Part shown: one piece after another, positions 34,601-46,219 of the stretch
Layout of the letters: every line of letters starts with the position of its first letter
Position numbering within the stretch: position 1 is the first letter of the stretch
Assembly: GCA_963932465.1 (NCBI GenBank)
Contig: OZ010800.1
Location: 34,288,852 to 34,352,851 of the forward strand
Length of the DNA stretch: 64,000 nucleotides
Source of the DNA: Maratus speciosus
Lineage: Eukaryota > Arthropoda > Arachnida > Araneae > Salticidae
Direction: 5' to 3'
Program-made: the position numbers and the translations under genes
Notes under the pieces: generated by a model
Database searches by the model: none
Seen by the model: the letters and a program-made list of their open reading frames with translations, nothing else
What the model was told of the DNA's origin: nothing

Positions 34601-35590
34601 CTCTCAGAGTTTCCATATCTGTACATAGACTCACCAAAAACGGAATCTCCGTACAAGAACTCCGGCGACAGCCATGTTGATTTTATGTTATCATCGATTA
34701 TCAATGTTCCGGCTACGTTTAGAATGGATTTCTGCGATCATTTGAGGTTATACTGACGTTTAGCTGCTGCAAAAAACCCCATTAATAATTAATAACGTTG
34801 ATTCATAGATCGAAAGAAGAAGAAAAAATGAAGACATCTTCATACCGACCTTGAAAGCAGATTGCGTTTGCCTTCCTGCGATCAGCATGTTCTTTTGTTT
34901 ACAGTGATTTCCTGATTTTTGTTATTTCTCCATGTTTCCGATACAATTGTGAAAAAAGGGTAAGTTATTTAGCTTTACTTTGCAATCATTTTTTATAATG
35001 AACGTTGCATTTATTTCAAATGTTTGATTTACATAAAACCTTGTTTATTTCTGCGATTGCACGTTTGGCCTACAAGCTATCCAAGATCGGCGGGTATAAT
35101 GTTTTCATTCTTGGGAGGGAAAAGTAGTTTTTGTTTTCTCTACACATATAAAAAAAAGGTTAACACTAGTATAAAAAATTCTCTCATGCATGTTTTCTAA
35201 TTTGGGTTATCATTAACAATCTTTACCAGCCTGGAAGCAGAAAATGTTTAATCTTCTGCTGATGAAAATTTTAATGAGAATTAGTTTTACTTAACCATTT
35301 TATATGTTTCTTTTCTTGAAATATATATTTTTTAAATATTAGTTAGATTATGAATTTTGTGTGCAGATAGAATGTTTAATGTAAAGTGGAGCACATGTTT
35401 TCATGTTTTACAAGAAAAGCTTTTTTTTCCTTCTCGAAAAAGATTTTTTTCCCCTAATTTTTACTGAAAAAATAAATAATTTATTTTTCTTTAATAGCTT
35501 AAGTTTATTGAATTTTTAACAAATATTTTTTAATTATTGTTATAATTATCATATTCCAGTTTTTTCTATATTATATTAATCTGTCAATAT
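34601..35590. other. Unassigned AT-rich stretch
   Basis: A somewhat less AT-rich patch near 34640-34760 is followed by ordinary AT-rich DNA. No gene recognised. Confidence 0.4.
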
Positions 35591-35599
35591 TTAGCCATT

Positions 35600-36060
35600 C
35601 TCGTAGTTCATTTTCCATTAATACATCAAATACATACATTTACTGAAATACGCCAAAATTACAGTAATGGAACACCCAATGAAAAGCACTACCGAATTGT
35701 TCTTATGATAGTATTTATTACCAAAAATTAATAAAAGTACACTAGTAAAATTATTTTACAATATAGTTAACAATTAGAATATCAATAATTGATATTTTAG
35801 TTAATGTAGATGGATCTAGTTTAAAATACTAAATATCAAGCAATTATAGCTAATTCGAAAATTTAAGTGAAAAGAAATTCTGGTTTACACCTCTTCTTTT
35901 ATAAATTATATTTCCATATTTTCTTTGTACATTATTTTACTAATACAACTAACACAATAATATTTTATTGTCTAAAGTAAAATTCCTGTTTACACCGCAT
36001 ATAAGGTCACCCCCCTTATATGATCATATTTTTCAGGACTGCAAGAGTGACCATAAATCC
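35600..36060 (-). repeat. Diverged relative of the 20517 TA element, inverted
   Basis: Reverse-complemented, this block shows CATAAGAACAATT, GTTCCATTACTG and CTTGATATTTAGTATTTTAA, which match in order, though diverged, with 21140-21460 of the element at 20517-21658. The ends are not resolved. Confidence 0.35.
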
Positions 36061-36233
36061 GATACTGACTGTATATATATATATGCGTGTATGAAATATA
36101 GAAAGTGAAAGATAAGAATTTAATTGTAAAAAGAGTGGTTATGTATTGTAATAATCATCAAAGAATCAATTTGAACATCTGAAAATACCCATCCCAAATG
36201 GTAGATCAATTTCTTTATAAATGCAGTGCAGCT

Positions 36234-36632
36234 TCAGGGGTCGATCCAGGCAAAATTTAGGGCCCTTTCACAAAAATCTATTCAATAAAATGGGCCCTTT
36301 CACAAAAATAAATTTAATAAAATGGGCCCCTTCACAAAAATGAACTTAAAAAAACTGGCCCCTTCACAACATTCCTTTTAATAAAATAGGCTCCCTTCGT
36401 AAAATTACTTTTCATAAAAACTGTTTTAAAATGCGTAATTTCGTAAATAAAATGAGTGAAAACAAAAACTTTAGAAAGGGGATGTAAGAAAGTTTTTGTT
36501 AATAAATTTTTGGTTCGAATTTGAGTAATTGGATTTCATCTTACGTTACAAAAGTTTTAATAAAATTCAGAAAAAGTAAATTCTAGATTTGAAAAAATGG
36601 GCCCCAAGAATAAAAGCTGCACCGACTCCCGA
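36234..36632. mobile_element. hAT-like MITE candidate with GGGCCC repeats
   Basis: CAGGGGTCGATCCAGGC at the left and an imperfect inverted match (GCTGCACCGACTCCCG) at the right bound about 400 bp. Inside the left half are four or five ~35-bp units of the form GGGCCCCTTCACAAAAAT. CAG-type tips suggest hAT. No clean 8-bp duplication was found. Confidence 0.4.
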
Positions 36633-36851
36633 GCTTGATCATTAAGTAAACTTTATTTTTTTCCCGAAATTAATTTTTATGTAATGGTGTGTATTCTAAT
36701 TTTTATATGTGAGAGTATAAGTTATTGTAAGTTATCTTTTAAGGTTTTTTTTTTTTTTTTTTTGAGGTGGAGGGGGAGAGGTCTGTTATATTGCTTGCTG
36801 CTTTTCTTATAAGACAAAAGGCTACTGTAAAATAAAATAAAAGGTATAACT

Positions 36852-37190
36852 GTGGCAGAGTTTCCCCTTGATTTAAAAAAGGGCAGGGTGCTGCCGGTGA
36901 GAAAAGGGTACGTTTTTTATTCTTAAAGGTATATTTTGGATTCTAAGAGCACTTAATTTTTATTTTTAAAGTCACTTTTAATATTTATAACTCAGATATC
37001 TTTTTTCAAAACAACATTGAGTAAGATTTTACTATGCAAGCAAAGTTTTTAATGCAAAAAAGAAAAAAAAGGCTCTTTTTTTAATGGAGAGGCAAGAAGG
37101 GTGCTAATTATTTGGATGAGGGGCAAAAGGGGTACTATTTTGTAGATCAAAGGGCAGATTGGGAGCAACAACCTTCTGAAACTGCATGGG
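36852..37190. mobile_element. hAT-like MITE candidate with CAGAGTTTCCCC ends
   Basis: CAGAGTTTCCCCTTG (36855) and inverted GGGGGAAACTG (to about 37190) face each other. Inner text includes paired GGGCAG / CTGCCC-like patches (AAAGGGCAGGGTG and AAGGGCAGATTGGG). Tips of this form occur in hAT elements. The TSD is unclear. Confidence 0.35.
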
Positions 37191-37199
37191 GGAAACTGT

Positions 37200-38600
37200 T
37201 GTGGTAATTGTGTATCATATATCTTTTTACATGTTTTTAACTTTATCAGTGTCTTTTATTACAAACTTTCCTATTCTCATTTTTCAGAATTTTTGCCAAT
37301 ATTAATCTGGATAAAGGTAGCAAAGCACCTATGGTGAAAGGGGAAAAAATAATGTGGTTGCCTAGCCAGTTATAAATCTTATGAATGGACTTACAGACTT
37401 TGAAGGTCATTTTAATTTGTGATGCAACAATCAATAAATTGTTTGTTTTATTTAGTTTTTTTTATACTGCTGATTTAATATTTATTTCATATTTTCAATG
37501 TAATTTGGTCTCACCAGGGTAATTATGATTATGATCTTATTTCTCACAAATGCCATTGTTAAGAACTAAGGAAGTAAAGAAATTACTGTGAATTTATCAG
37601 GATATTTGTCATCTTGTACGGTGATACAAGAAGTCTAAATTTTGTATTTTGAAATAGTTGCATTTTCATTTGTATATTAATCTGTATACATTCAGCTATT
37701 ATGTTTTTTGTTTCAAGCACTGTCCTAATATGTGTACAATTAAGAAATCTAGAGTTTTCATGAATTTAAGATGTACCAAATGAAAATATAATATTGCATT
37801 TAAGAAACATGGTCTTAAGGCAAAATTATTTTGTGGTTGGGTGAATATTTAAGATAGAATAATTTTAAAATTCTATGTTTACAGTTTTAAAGATTTACAA
37901 AATTTTCATTACTTGATAATAAAGGTCTTTACCAAGGTTCTTCAAAAGTTAATTTGAAAACCAGACAGTTTTAGCAGCAGAGAAATCGATGTCATACAGA
38001 TATATTCTTCACATGAATTGGCTGTCTGTATCTGACATTGATTCTAAAGTTGCAAATAGTAGTGATACAAATAATAGTGATACTTTAAAATAAAATTAAA
38101 ATGCTTTACTATATATATATTTACACATTAACTTTCTAATAATTTGAATTTCAACTTTAACCTTTCAACATGCAAAGATAAAAATAGTTGTAAATGATTA
38201 AGGAAAATGTTGTAAAGTTCAGAATTGACTGTAATAAATTTAAAAAAATGCTTCTTTTTAAAAATAAAACAATTTTTTTTAATAAAATTTACTTTCATTT
38301 AAATAAAAGGATTAGGAGCTATTTTATTTTTAAGGCAGTTCTTCATATCCATAAAAGTCGACGAAATGTTTTGACTCATTTAAAATTAACAGAAATCAAA
38401 ATGAGTTTTTTTCTCCTTTTTTATAATTGAATTATCTATTGAGTTATAAACAATTGTAAAAATCCTTTAAGTTTACTCCCAGAAAATGAGTTTTTTAATA
38501 GCAACAAAAATGAATGAAAAAAATGTCATATCTTAGACCCTTTGTATTTGAGGAAAGGCCGTCAGAAAAGTTTTATTATAATTTACACAAGGTTTAATAT
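37200..38600. other. AT-rich stretch, no gene seen
   Basis: No recognisable protein or repeat. The K/F-rich frame at 38194-38430 has no feature beyond base composition. Confidence 0.45.
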
Positions 38601-38603
38601 ACA

Positions 38604-38810
38604 ACTGGTCTGCCAAGTCATGTGGGTGGAAAACCCCTGAAAACCTAATTTTAGTGGTTGACTGGTAAGTTTTCTTTTGTGTTTCCTGGTCCCATTTTTC
38701 CAGGTTTTCATACCTTTGGCTTCAGAAAAGTACTATAATAATCCTATGTGCCTACTGCTAAAATCGAGAATGAGGGTGTTTTTCACTGAGATATAATTTG
38801 GCAGACCAGT
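38604..38810. mobile_element. Short MITE with ACTGGTCTGCCAA ends
   Basis: The 207-bp element has perfect 13-bp inverted ends, ACTGGTCTGCCAA and TTGGCAGACCAGT. No coding capacity. An unambiguous TSD could not be read, so the superfamily is open. Confidence 0.65.
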
Positions 38811-40270
38811 GGCATTTTAATATGCTAAGATAGGTAGTTTGAACCATGAACTTGATGAGGTGATGGTTCGTGCAGACGCCTCTCAGTCTATTGCAGCTAG
38901 CAAGAACACAGTTGAAAATTATTCCAAAAAAATAATCACTTACTGCAATGTATTTGTATAATTTTTAAGAAAGCTTAGTATAGGATAGAACTTAGTGACA
39001 TATTTATATTGTGATAATTTAAAGTTTCGAAATATAACTAATAAGTAGAAGTTTTTGGCATACCTTATATCGCATGACGTTTTTCAAGGATTACCTAAAA
39101 ATACACTTGCCGTGTAAGAAAATCTACTCTTACAGGAAGTAAAATGCATTTCTCTACTGAATATAGAGCATAAATCTGGATAACTGTATATCTTCTGTAG
39201 TTATTGCTGCATATTCTCATTGATGCATACGTCTGAATCATTCAATTTGCCAAGGTTATATATGGTCAAAATGTTTAATATAATTATTTTGTTTCTGTTA
39301 TGGAGAAATTTGCAAAAAATAAAAAATAAATAAAATGACAGTTAAACTTATACAGTCAAATTTCATATTCAAAGCTTAGAAAATGTATGAAACATAAAAA
39401 GCGGTAATTTTTAAAGTTATGGTTTTTTAAAAAGGCAAATGTCAAAACAGTTTATTCATTATTAGAGCAATTATGCTATCCCCCCCCCCTTCTTTACAAT
39501 GTGTACTCTTTATTTAAGTAAACGCTTAGTGAATTGTAGACAGTTAATCAAAATACTTTAAAATATTTACACTAAAACTACTTTTATATGCAATTGAAAT
39601 GTAAAATTTTCATAATTTTTCAAAATATTTCTCTAAATATGAAAAGAAATTAAAATCGTCAGTTATTTTATTACATTTGTAGCACATGTGTGAAAACATT
39701 TTTATTTTTTAAATATATTTATATACACATAAATAATCAAATGCTTGTATGCAGTTCAGTAAATTATACATAAGCAGAACAAAAGGGCAACAATTAACAT
39801 ATTTAACCCTTTCAGGACAAGTAATTGTGTTTCTAGAGTGTTCAATTCACACCAAAATCACCAGAGACAACAGAATTTGTGACAATGGAAAACAGCTGAT
39901 GTGTATGCATCTCCCCCCCCCCCCCAATCTAAATATTATAAATTATATAGCCAAAAATAAGTAAAATAATTATTTCTTGAGTAAATATGTACATAAATAT
40001 CAGTTGCAATGTTGGTGACATCTCTATTTTACCTCTAATGTTACACCAATGAATGTGTAATGTTAAACCAATGTATGTGTAATGTATACATTCTAATAAA
40101 ATTAATATTTTCAACTTTTTTTCTCTGCACTTTTTCTTGAATAGCTTTTTTTCTTTTTGTTTCTAAATATTTTTAATATATAATTTTATTTTGGTATTAT
40201 TTTCATTTGATATTTTAACACATGCAATTATTATTTTAGTAATATTTTGACAAACATTCTTTAAAAAAAG
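38811..40270. other. AT-rich stretch, possible piggyBac-type end
   Basis: C-rich runs lie at about 39480-39489 and 39912-39925. At about 39801, TTAACCCTTTCAGGACAAG resembles one end of a piggyBac-type MITE, but no partner end was found. No gene recognised. Confidence 0.4.
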
Positions 40271-40272
40271 TA

Positions 40273-40820
40273 CACTGAAAAAATTTGTTACAAATAATTA
40301 TTTACCGACATAAATACGAATCTATTATGCGCCAATAGGTTTCGATAGATAAGAAGAAATTTCAAAATGTCAGTTTGTGAAATGGAAAATAACCATACTT
40401 AAATCTAAAATTTGTTTCAGGAATGGAAAATTTCATTCTGAAAAACAATATTTGTCTCCAAACCGAAGTATTTCAGTCTCAAAAACGGAGCATTTCAGTC
40501 TCAAAAACGGAACATTTCAGTCTCAAAAACGGAACATTTCAGTCTCAAAAACGGAACATTTCAGTCTCCAAAACGGAGCATTTCAGTCTACAAAACGGAA
40601 CATTTCAGTCTACAAAACGGAACTTTGCAGTCTACAAAACGGAACTTTGCAGTCTACAAAAGGGAACTTTGCAGTATTCAAAACGGAGCTTTGCATTCTA
40701 CAATACGGAAAAGTCATGTAACTGAATTTCTGTGATTTAACGGAAAAGATACGGCAACTCTGCTGCCAGAACCTTTTCCGTTTTTTTTTTTTTTTTTTAC
40801 TGGAGTTTGTTTTTACAGTG
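40273..40820. mobile_element. CACTG-ended element carrying a 22-bp tandem array
   Basis: It starts CACTGAAAAAATTTG and ends AGTTTGTTTTTACAGTG, flanked by TA (40271-40272, 40821-40822). CACTG tips with a 2-bp TSD fit the CMC (CACTA/Mirage-type) class. The interior is mostly a 22-bp tandem repeat (about 40455-40715). No transposase. Confidence 0.7.
40455..40715 (+). repeat. 22-bp tandem repeat array
   Basis: About a dozen copies of CATTTCAGTCTCAAAAACGG-type units, drifting to CTTTGCAGTCTACAAAACGG rightward. Because 3 × 22 = 66 bp, the array is open in all three forward frames and gives the same repeating peptide text (…FSLKNGTFQSQKRNISVSKT) in each. The apparent frames at 40377-40725 are therefore repeat artefacts, although translation cannot be excluded. 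Confidence 0.9.
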
Positions 40821-40940
40821 TAGTGTACGCCGCCCCTGTCATTATGTATGTCCAAACCGTCCATATCTTTAAGGTTTCATATCTCAGCTAATTACTGATG
40901 ATTTTTTTCGGAAATCATGATCAACAATGCTTTTATACTT

Positions 40941-42288
40941 CACTGTAAAAAAAAATTCCGCAACGTCCCTGGGAAAAAATGGGCAGCTGAGTTGCCCATT
41001 ATTTCCAAGAAACATTTCTTGAAAATGACTGGAACTTTACTGTATATGTTAAAAACTTTCTACAGAAATGCCAGTAAGTTTCCCGCGAAATACCAGGAAT
41101 ATTTCTGTTGACAGCAAAACTTTACTGACATTTCACAGCATGCGGGATCCGCAGACGATTTTTACATTTCCAGTTGACAATTTTCGCTTTATTATTATTA
41201 TTTGTTAGAATGAAAAAATATTTTGAAATTGACATCAAAATTATTATTTATAATTTACACGAAAAAATAAATTTTCAGTTAAAATTCAATAAAGTAAATA
41301 TATATATGATATATTGTTTCTGAACTTTGCTTAAAATATAAAAAATATATAAATGTAAATAATAATTAGAAAAAAAATCTAGACATAAAATATTTTGGAT
41401 TTTCGTTAGTAATTATGTTAGTTTACAAGTTAGATAAAATACATATAAATTTTCATGAAAAAAAAAAACCTAAACGTAATTGTATATTATTTCCGAAAAA
41501 AAAAAAAAAAAAAATTCAAATTTGCAGCAATTCAAAGTGTCAAATATATATCAAATTTAAATCAAATTGTAATAAAGTGTTAAAATATAAAATTAATTAA
41601 AAAAGGAAAAAAAAAGTCCAGAGGTAGCATCGAACTCGGGCCGTACGGGTGGCGTGCGAGCTTTCTGCGTCCACACCACGAAAGACACGGTGAGAGCTGC
41701 AAACTAATGGGTATTTGAAACGTATGCTAAACCTCGGCATCTAATTTCTGAAAATCTAAGTCCCATTTGAAGAAATCCTTTCACAAGAATAATTAGAGAT
41801 AAGAACTCTAAAACATACTTTAAATTAATCAAAATCGGTGAGAATCATGTTTGATGGTCCCCTGGTTAATGGAGATCCAAATAATAGGTGTATTTTTTTT
41901 ACACGGTCTGCTCCTTAAACATTCCACAGACAAGTACGAGATATAATCTCTTAGCGATGTCACGGAAGTATTTTATTTTCATCTGAATTATCTTGACAAT
42001 AGAGACGTAAAGGATTATGTCGTCTATTGATTTATTTGCATTCCATATTGATTTTTTTACATTCATTTAAGGAATTCTTTTTCGACACTCGCGCGCGATC
42101 AACGGATTATAGCAAAAAAATAATAAATGGCGGCCGCAGCGTTTTGCTGTTTCCAACTTTTGGTTCAGGAACGTTTCAGATAAGAAAACCAGAATTTCAC
42201 AGGAGAGAGCTAAATTATTCTGAAAACCTGAGAAAAGGCGAAACGTTCCTGGATTTTACATGGAACGTTACCATTTTTTTTTACAGTG
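40941..42288. mobile_element. CACTG-ended element in repeat copy B, empty site known
   Basis: The 1348-bp element starts CACTGTAAAAAAAAATTCCG and ends TTTTTTTTTACAGTG, with further inverted similarity (CAACGTCCC / AACGTTCC). The paralogous repeat at 12746-12770 (TTTTATACTTCTGCTACG) lacks the element. Comparison shows that only TT is duplicated, a 2-bp TSD. The interior is AT-rich and holds a tRNA-like patch near 41620-41700. No transposase. Confidence 0.8.
41617..41697 (-). ncRNA. tRNA-like sequence, probably SINE- or pseudo-tRNA-derived
   Basis: On the - strand the less AT-rich patch reads GTGGTGTGGACGCAGAAAGC … CGAGTTCGATGCTACCTCTG. This recalls a tRNA A-box region and a B box (GAGTTCGATGC against the usual GGTTCGANNCC). 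Imperfect boxes and no confirmed cloverleaf argue for a degenerate tRNA-derived fragment rather than a working tRNA gene. Confidence 0.3.
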
Positions 42289-42952
42289 TTCTACTACGAT
42301 AGGTATCTCCAGCGCTGCTGAACAGTTTTACTGAATGCCCGTAAATCAAAATTTGTGTGTAACGGAAAAATGCGCTTTTCTCAAAAACTATGTGACCTAG
42401 GGTAATCGCTATACTTTTCCTGCAAGGTTTATATTAATGGCTACTCCCTCTAATTTTTTCATAATTTTGGTTTCAGTAGATTCGGAATTAGATGGGGGGA
42501 ACATATTTTTGCGCTACATTTTCTTACTATACTTACTATTTTCGGACTATATCTTTGAAAATGTAATACCTAAAATTAAAAGAAATGTATTTTTGAATTC
42601 AGCGTTACGAAAGCTTTCACTCGATATACAAAGAAAATATTTTTTTTTCAAGTAACTGAATTTACCCCTATACATTTTTTTCTAAATATATTTATAAATG
42701 TTTAATAATCTGAAAATATGTGGGTCAACAGTTTTTATTACTTCCCCAAATTTGAACTTTCCACGTTCCATAGTTTACGAGTAAAGTGGCTGTGACAGAC
42801 GGACAGACACAAGAGTGATCTTATAATGGTTCCGTTTTTATTTTTTAAGTACGGAACCCTAAAAATAGTATTATAAAGTATATTGAATAAAATGGGACTT
42901 TATATCGCGTTCGCTATAACCGTGGGTTTGCTATATACCAGGTTCGTTACAA

Positions 42953-44620
42953 GTGGACACCACTGTATTAATTATTTATTTTTAATACTTACGGTGAAAT
43001 ACTTCATTCAAGAAAATCCACAACTAATGTGTAATGTTAACCGGTTCTCCAATTCACATGAAGTTACAATGCGTGTAAAAACTTTAAGGACAGCAAAAAA
43101 TTGTAAAAATTTTGATAAATTGAAAATGCGACAAGTGAAATGGTAATATAATTTTCATCATTAAGTGGAAATACTAATATAAAAGTCAACAGAATGTATC
43201 TGTGTCCTTTTTATTGCGAAAAAAATCATAATTATGCAAAAAAACACTATTTTAGATTGTGTAAAAACTATAAGGACACCACTATTTTTTTTTACAGAAA
43301 TGTCATATAGAATTATTATTAAGGATCAACCGAAACATGTTTTTAAGGCCGAAACCGAAACGAAACCGAATTTCGGCGATCTTCCTATTTTCGGCCGAAA
43401 ACGAAAACTAATGTGTCCAAAATTTTTTTAAAGTAATTAATCTGTATGTATTAAAGTAATTAATACATACATAAATACATTATTAATTAATTATGCGTAT
43501 TTATTAAATATGTATAAAAATTAATTAATTATGCGTATTTATTAAATATACATAATTATTAATTAATTATACGTGTGGCCTAAATTGTCTCTCTGTGCCT
43601 TAGATCCAAAACTTTTTCTTTTTATATATATAAAATAAAACGTAATTAATTCGTCAAAGACACAGAAAGGTTTTCAAATTATACGAATTTCATTTAATTA
43701 AAAAATATTATAGTTTTATGTATACACACCTCGATTTATCTTTTATAATGATTTCTGTAAATGATCATCTGTTATATTAGAAGTGAATATTTCAAACTGA
43801 AAAATTTCTAATACTGCTATGACTGTAGTTTTTAATGAGCACATGAAAAAGTTTAGTTATATTTGCATTGCTTGCTTTATAATCTGCATTCAAGTCTTGA
43901 GTCAGTCATGACTGATAATTACAAACAACGAAGTTGATAGCAATAAATTTCCGAAGGAAGAAAGGAGATTTTGGGAATACTGATAGTTTTCACCTAAAAC
44001 GAATTTTCGGCGAAACTCAGATTTTGGACCGAAACTCGACCGAAACTATCAGTATTCCAAAAATCTCTGTTCTTCCTTCGGAAATTTTCAACAGTTGACA
44101 TCAATTTTGAGACCATTTATTGCTATGAACTTCGTTGTTAACGCATAATTAAATTTTATACATATTTAATGAATACGTATAATTAATTAATAATATATTT
44201 ATGTATGTATTAATAACTTTAATACATACAATATAATTACTTAAAAAAAAATTTTTTTGACATATTCGTTTTCGTTTTCGGCCGAAAATAGGAAGATTGC
44301 CAAAATTCGATTTCGGTTTCGGTTTCGGCCTTAAAAACCTGTTTCGGTCGATCCTTAATAATAATTCTATATAAAATTTCTTTAAAAAAAATACCGGTGT
44401 CCATATAGTTTTTACACAGTAAAAAATAGTGCTTTTTCGCATAATTATGATTTTTTTCGCAATAAAAGGGACACAGATACATTCTGTTGACTTTTATATT
44501 AGTATTTCCACTTTATGATCAACATAAAATGAACATTTCACTTGTCGTATTTTCAATTTATCAACATTTTTATAATTTTTTGCTGTCCTTAAAGGTTTTA
44601 CACGCACTGTATGTGTCCAC
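42953..44620. repeat. Long-arm inverted repeat with GTGGACAC ends
   Basis: The arms, about 43070-43480 and 44160-44612, are near-identical reverse complements (for example AGTCAACAGAATGTATCTGT, AAATCATAATTATGC and TTTTCGGCCGAAAACGAAAA). They are bounded by GTGGACAC (42953) and GTGTCCAC (44613-44620). A ~100-bp segment of the left end is absent from the right. The centre holds a second inverted pair (AATTTCCGAAGGAAGAA… / TTCTTCCTTCGGAAATTTT, about 43948-44093). The frames on both strands (43234-43431; 44149-44482) encode the same peptide text because of the symmetry. No TSD identified. Confidence 0.75.
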
Positions 44621-44888
44621 GGATTGGCATACTGCATACTGGGGTAGCCGGCGGTCCTCCTCACCCCAACTTTGACATATCTTCATGGATTTTCACTGAT
44701 ACTATGCAATCGTATTTGGTGGGGAAGGGGGGGGGGGTTGGATTTTGTTTACAAGAGTGAATAGAATTGGTACTTATTTAAAAAAGACACAGCAATAACT
44801 CACAGTTCATTTCCTGGACATGGAGAAGAATGGAAATAGCAATTGATCAGTCCACAGACAGTGAAAGTAATCTAAAGAATCGTTAATA

Positions 44889-45760
44889 GGTGCGTTTGTA
44901 ATTAAATACGTAGTACCTATAGTCGTTGTCTGGTCCATCCATCTGCCCGCATATGACAGTACAAAAATTACCCTACTGAATGGTTTGAAATTTAATATAT
45001 GAGTACTGCAGAAGCCAAGGGGTATAAATGAGAAAATTGAAAAAAAAAAAACAGAGCTAAGGGCACAGACTATCTTGAAATAAGACTATTTGTTTGGACG
45101 GAAAAAAATATAAATGATTTTCTAATTATGTGGCTGCGTTCTTGAAGTCAACTACTTAAACTCTTTAAAAAACTTAACTATTTAACTCTTTAACCTCTAC
45201 TTAAATTTCTAAAAATGTTGTACTCCACTTTTCTTTAACACTTATTAAAATAAGAGTTCAAAGACAGCCTTGAAATAAGCAACAGCTTCATATTTTAATT
45301 CAGTCAATTACTATTGATGTTCCAACTTTACACTCAATTTTCTCCAAATCTACATTTGTCACTTGTATCCCTTGGCTTCTGGGGTTCTGATATATAATCG
45401 TTGCAAAATTTTGTCCCTCCAATTCAAATTTTGTGGCAATTGAATCAAAACTTAAAAAGGTATTAATAAAAGTTTTCTTCATTCTATTAAATCCTATCAT
45501 ACGTAATTAATTTAATGATATCTCATGATAGGAAAAGATTCTAGGTTGCCATGATGATTGCGTCCTATTTAAGATGGAGTCCTATGATTTCTGTATTACT
45601 GAACTTAATATATCGCAGGGAATCGTAGTAAATTTTGTATTCGTGTGTTTTTGCATCAGAGCGCAACAGCTATTGCACCAAGCTCTGAATATTTATAAAA
45701 CTAGATACAGTACGAATGCAACTCATTTGCCATGTTTGATGCACAATTTCTGACTTGTTT
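44889..45760. repeat. GGTGCGTTCGTA element, copy 3 (interrupted)
   Basis: Third copy of the 19199 repeat: AGGTGCGTTTGTAATTAAAT at left, and TACGAATGCAACTCATTTGCC to ACTTGTTT at right. It is split by the element at 45001-45389, which lies at the same AT-rich spot that holds the TA element in copy 2. Its right part diverges (45480-45700). Confidence 0.65.
45001..45389. mobile_element. Element with CAGAAGCCAAGG inverted ends
   Basis: GAGTACTGCAGAAGCCAAGG and the inverted CCTTGGCTTCTGGGGTTCTG form ~35-bp imperfect terminal repeats around 389 bp. Both flanks read ATATAT, a duplication of at least 6 bp. The uninterrupted site is seen in the paralogues near 19530 and 20338. CAG-type tips would fit hAT. 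No coding capacity. Confidence 0.65.
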
Positions 45761-46219
45761 ATTCTTGACAACATTTCAGAGTCTCGAATGTTATAAATGA
45801 AATCCAAGGATGGCCCTCTGCCATTTTCCATTTGAGTACTCTCGGTAGGACGGTTACAATCCAAGTGAGTGTGGAACATTTACATTTTTTATGGCAAGAT
45901 TTTATCAAACCCAGCAACGGTGAGTTCAAAAATTGCCAAAAAAAACCCGTACTTTGCATTCATTAATGGGGCAATTTGAATTTTTTAGGCTTTCATAAAA
46001 GCGTCCTTTAGTGCCATGGCAAACCTATAGGGTCCCGCCAATACAGTGTTGTCAAATTAGAGACTTTTCCAATTTAGGTTATTTAACTGTCACCACTTCT
46101 CTAAAATAGTATAATTCACCTTATTTTTCTGAATTTTTAATCTATCTTAAATAGACCGAATATTTCTATTTCAAAAAAGCGGTGACAATCAAAAATCTGT
46201 GGACAAAAAAGTCCCCAAT
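45761..46219. other. Spacer before the retrotransposon
   Basis: No gene recognised. The overlapping - strand frames at 45670-45959 have no motif. Confidence 0.4.

Larger units (their letters stand above)
40821..42865. repeat. CGGAACCC-family repeat, copy B (interrupted)
   Basis: Matches 12640-13335 on both sides of the 40941-42288 element: 40821-40940 (GTACGCCGCCCCTGTCATTA through TTTTATACTT) and 42289-42865 (CTACTACGATAGGTATCTCC through TACGGAACCCTAAAAA). The + strand frame at 42437-42655 is not coding. Confidence 0.8.

Noticed and set aside
38194..38430. 78-codon Lys/Phe-rich frame
   Set aside because: Composition matches AT-rich random sequence, with no motif or splice context.
39801..39950. 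piggyBac-type MITE starting TTAACCCTTTCAGG
   Set aside because: No partner end or second TTAA with matching inverted sequence was found downstream.
40377..40864. Three long overlapping frames with repeated S/T/K-rich peptide
   Set aside because: All come from the 22-bp tandem repeat being open in every frame; no start context or homologous protein.
43234..44482. Similar peptides (AETETKPNFGDLPIFGRKRK) on + and - strands
   Set aside because: Caused by the long inverted repeat; CG-rich TTTCGGCCGAAAA text makes the frame, not protein conservation.
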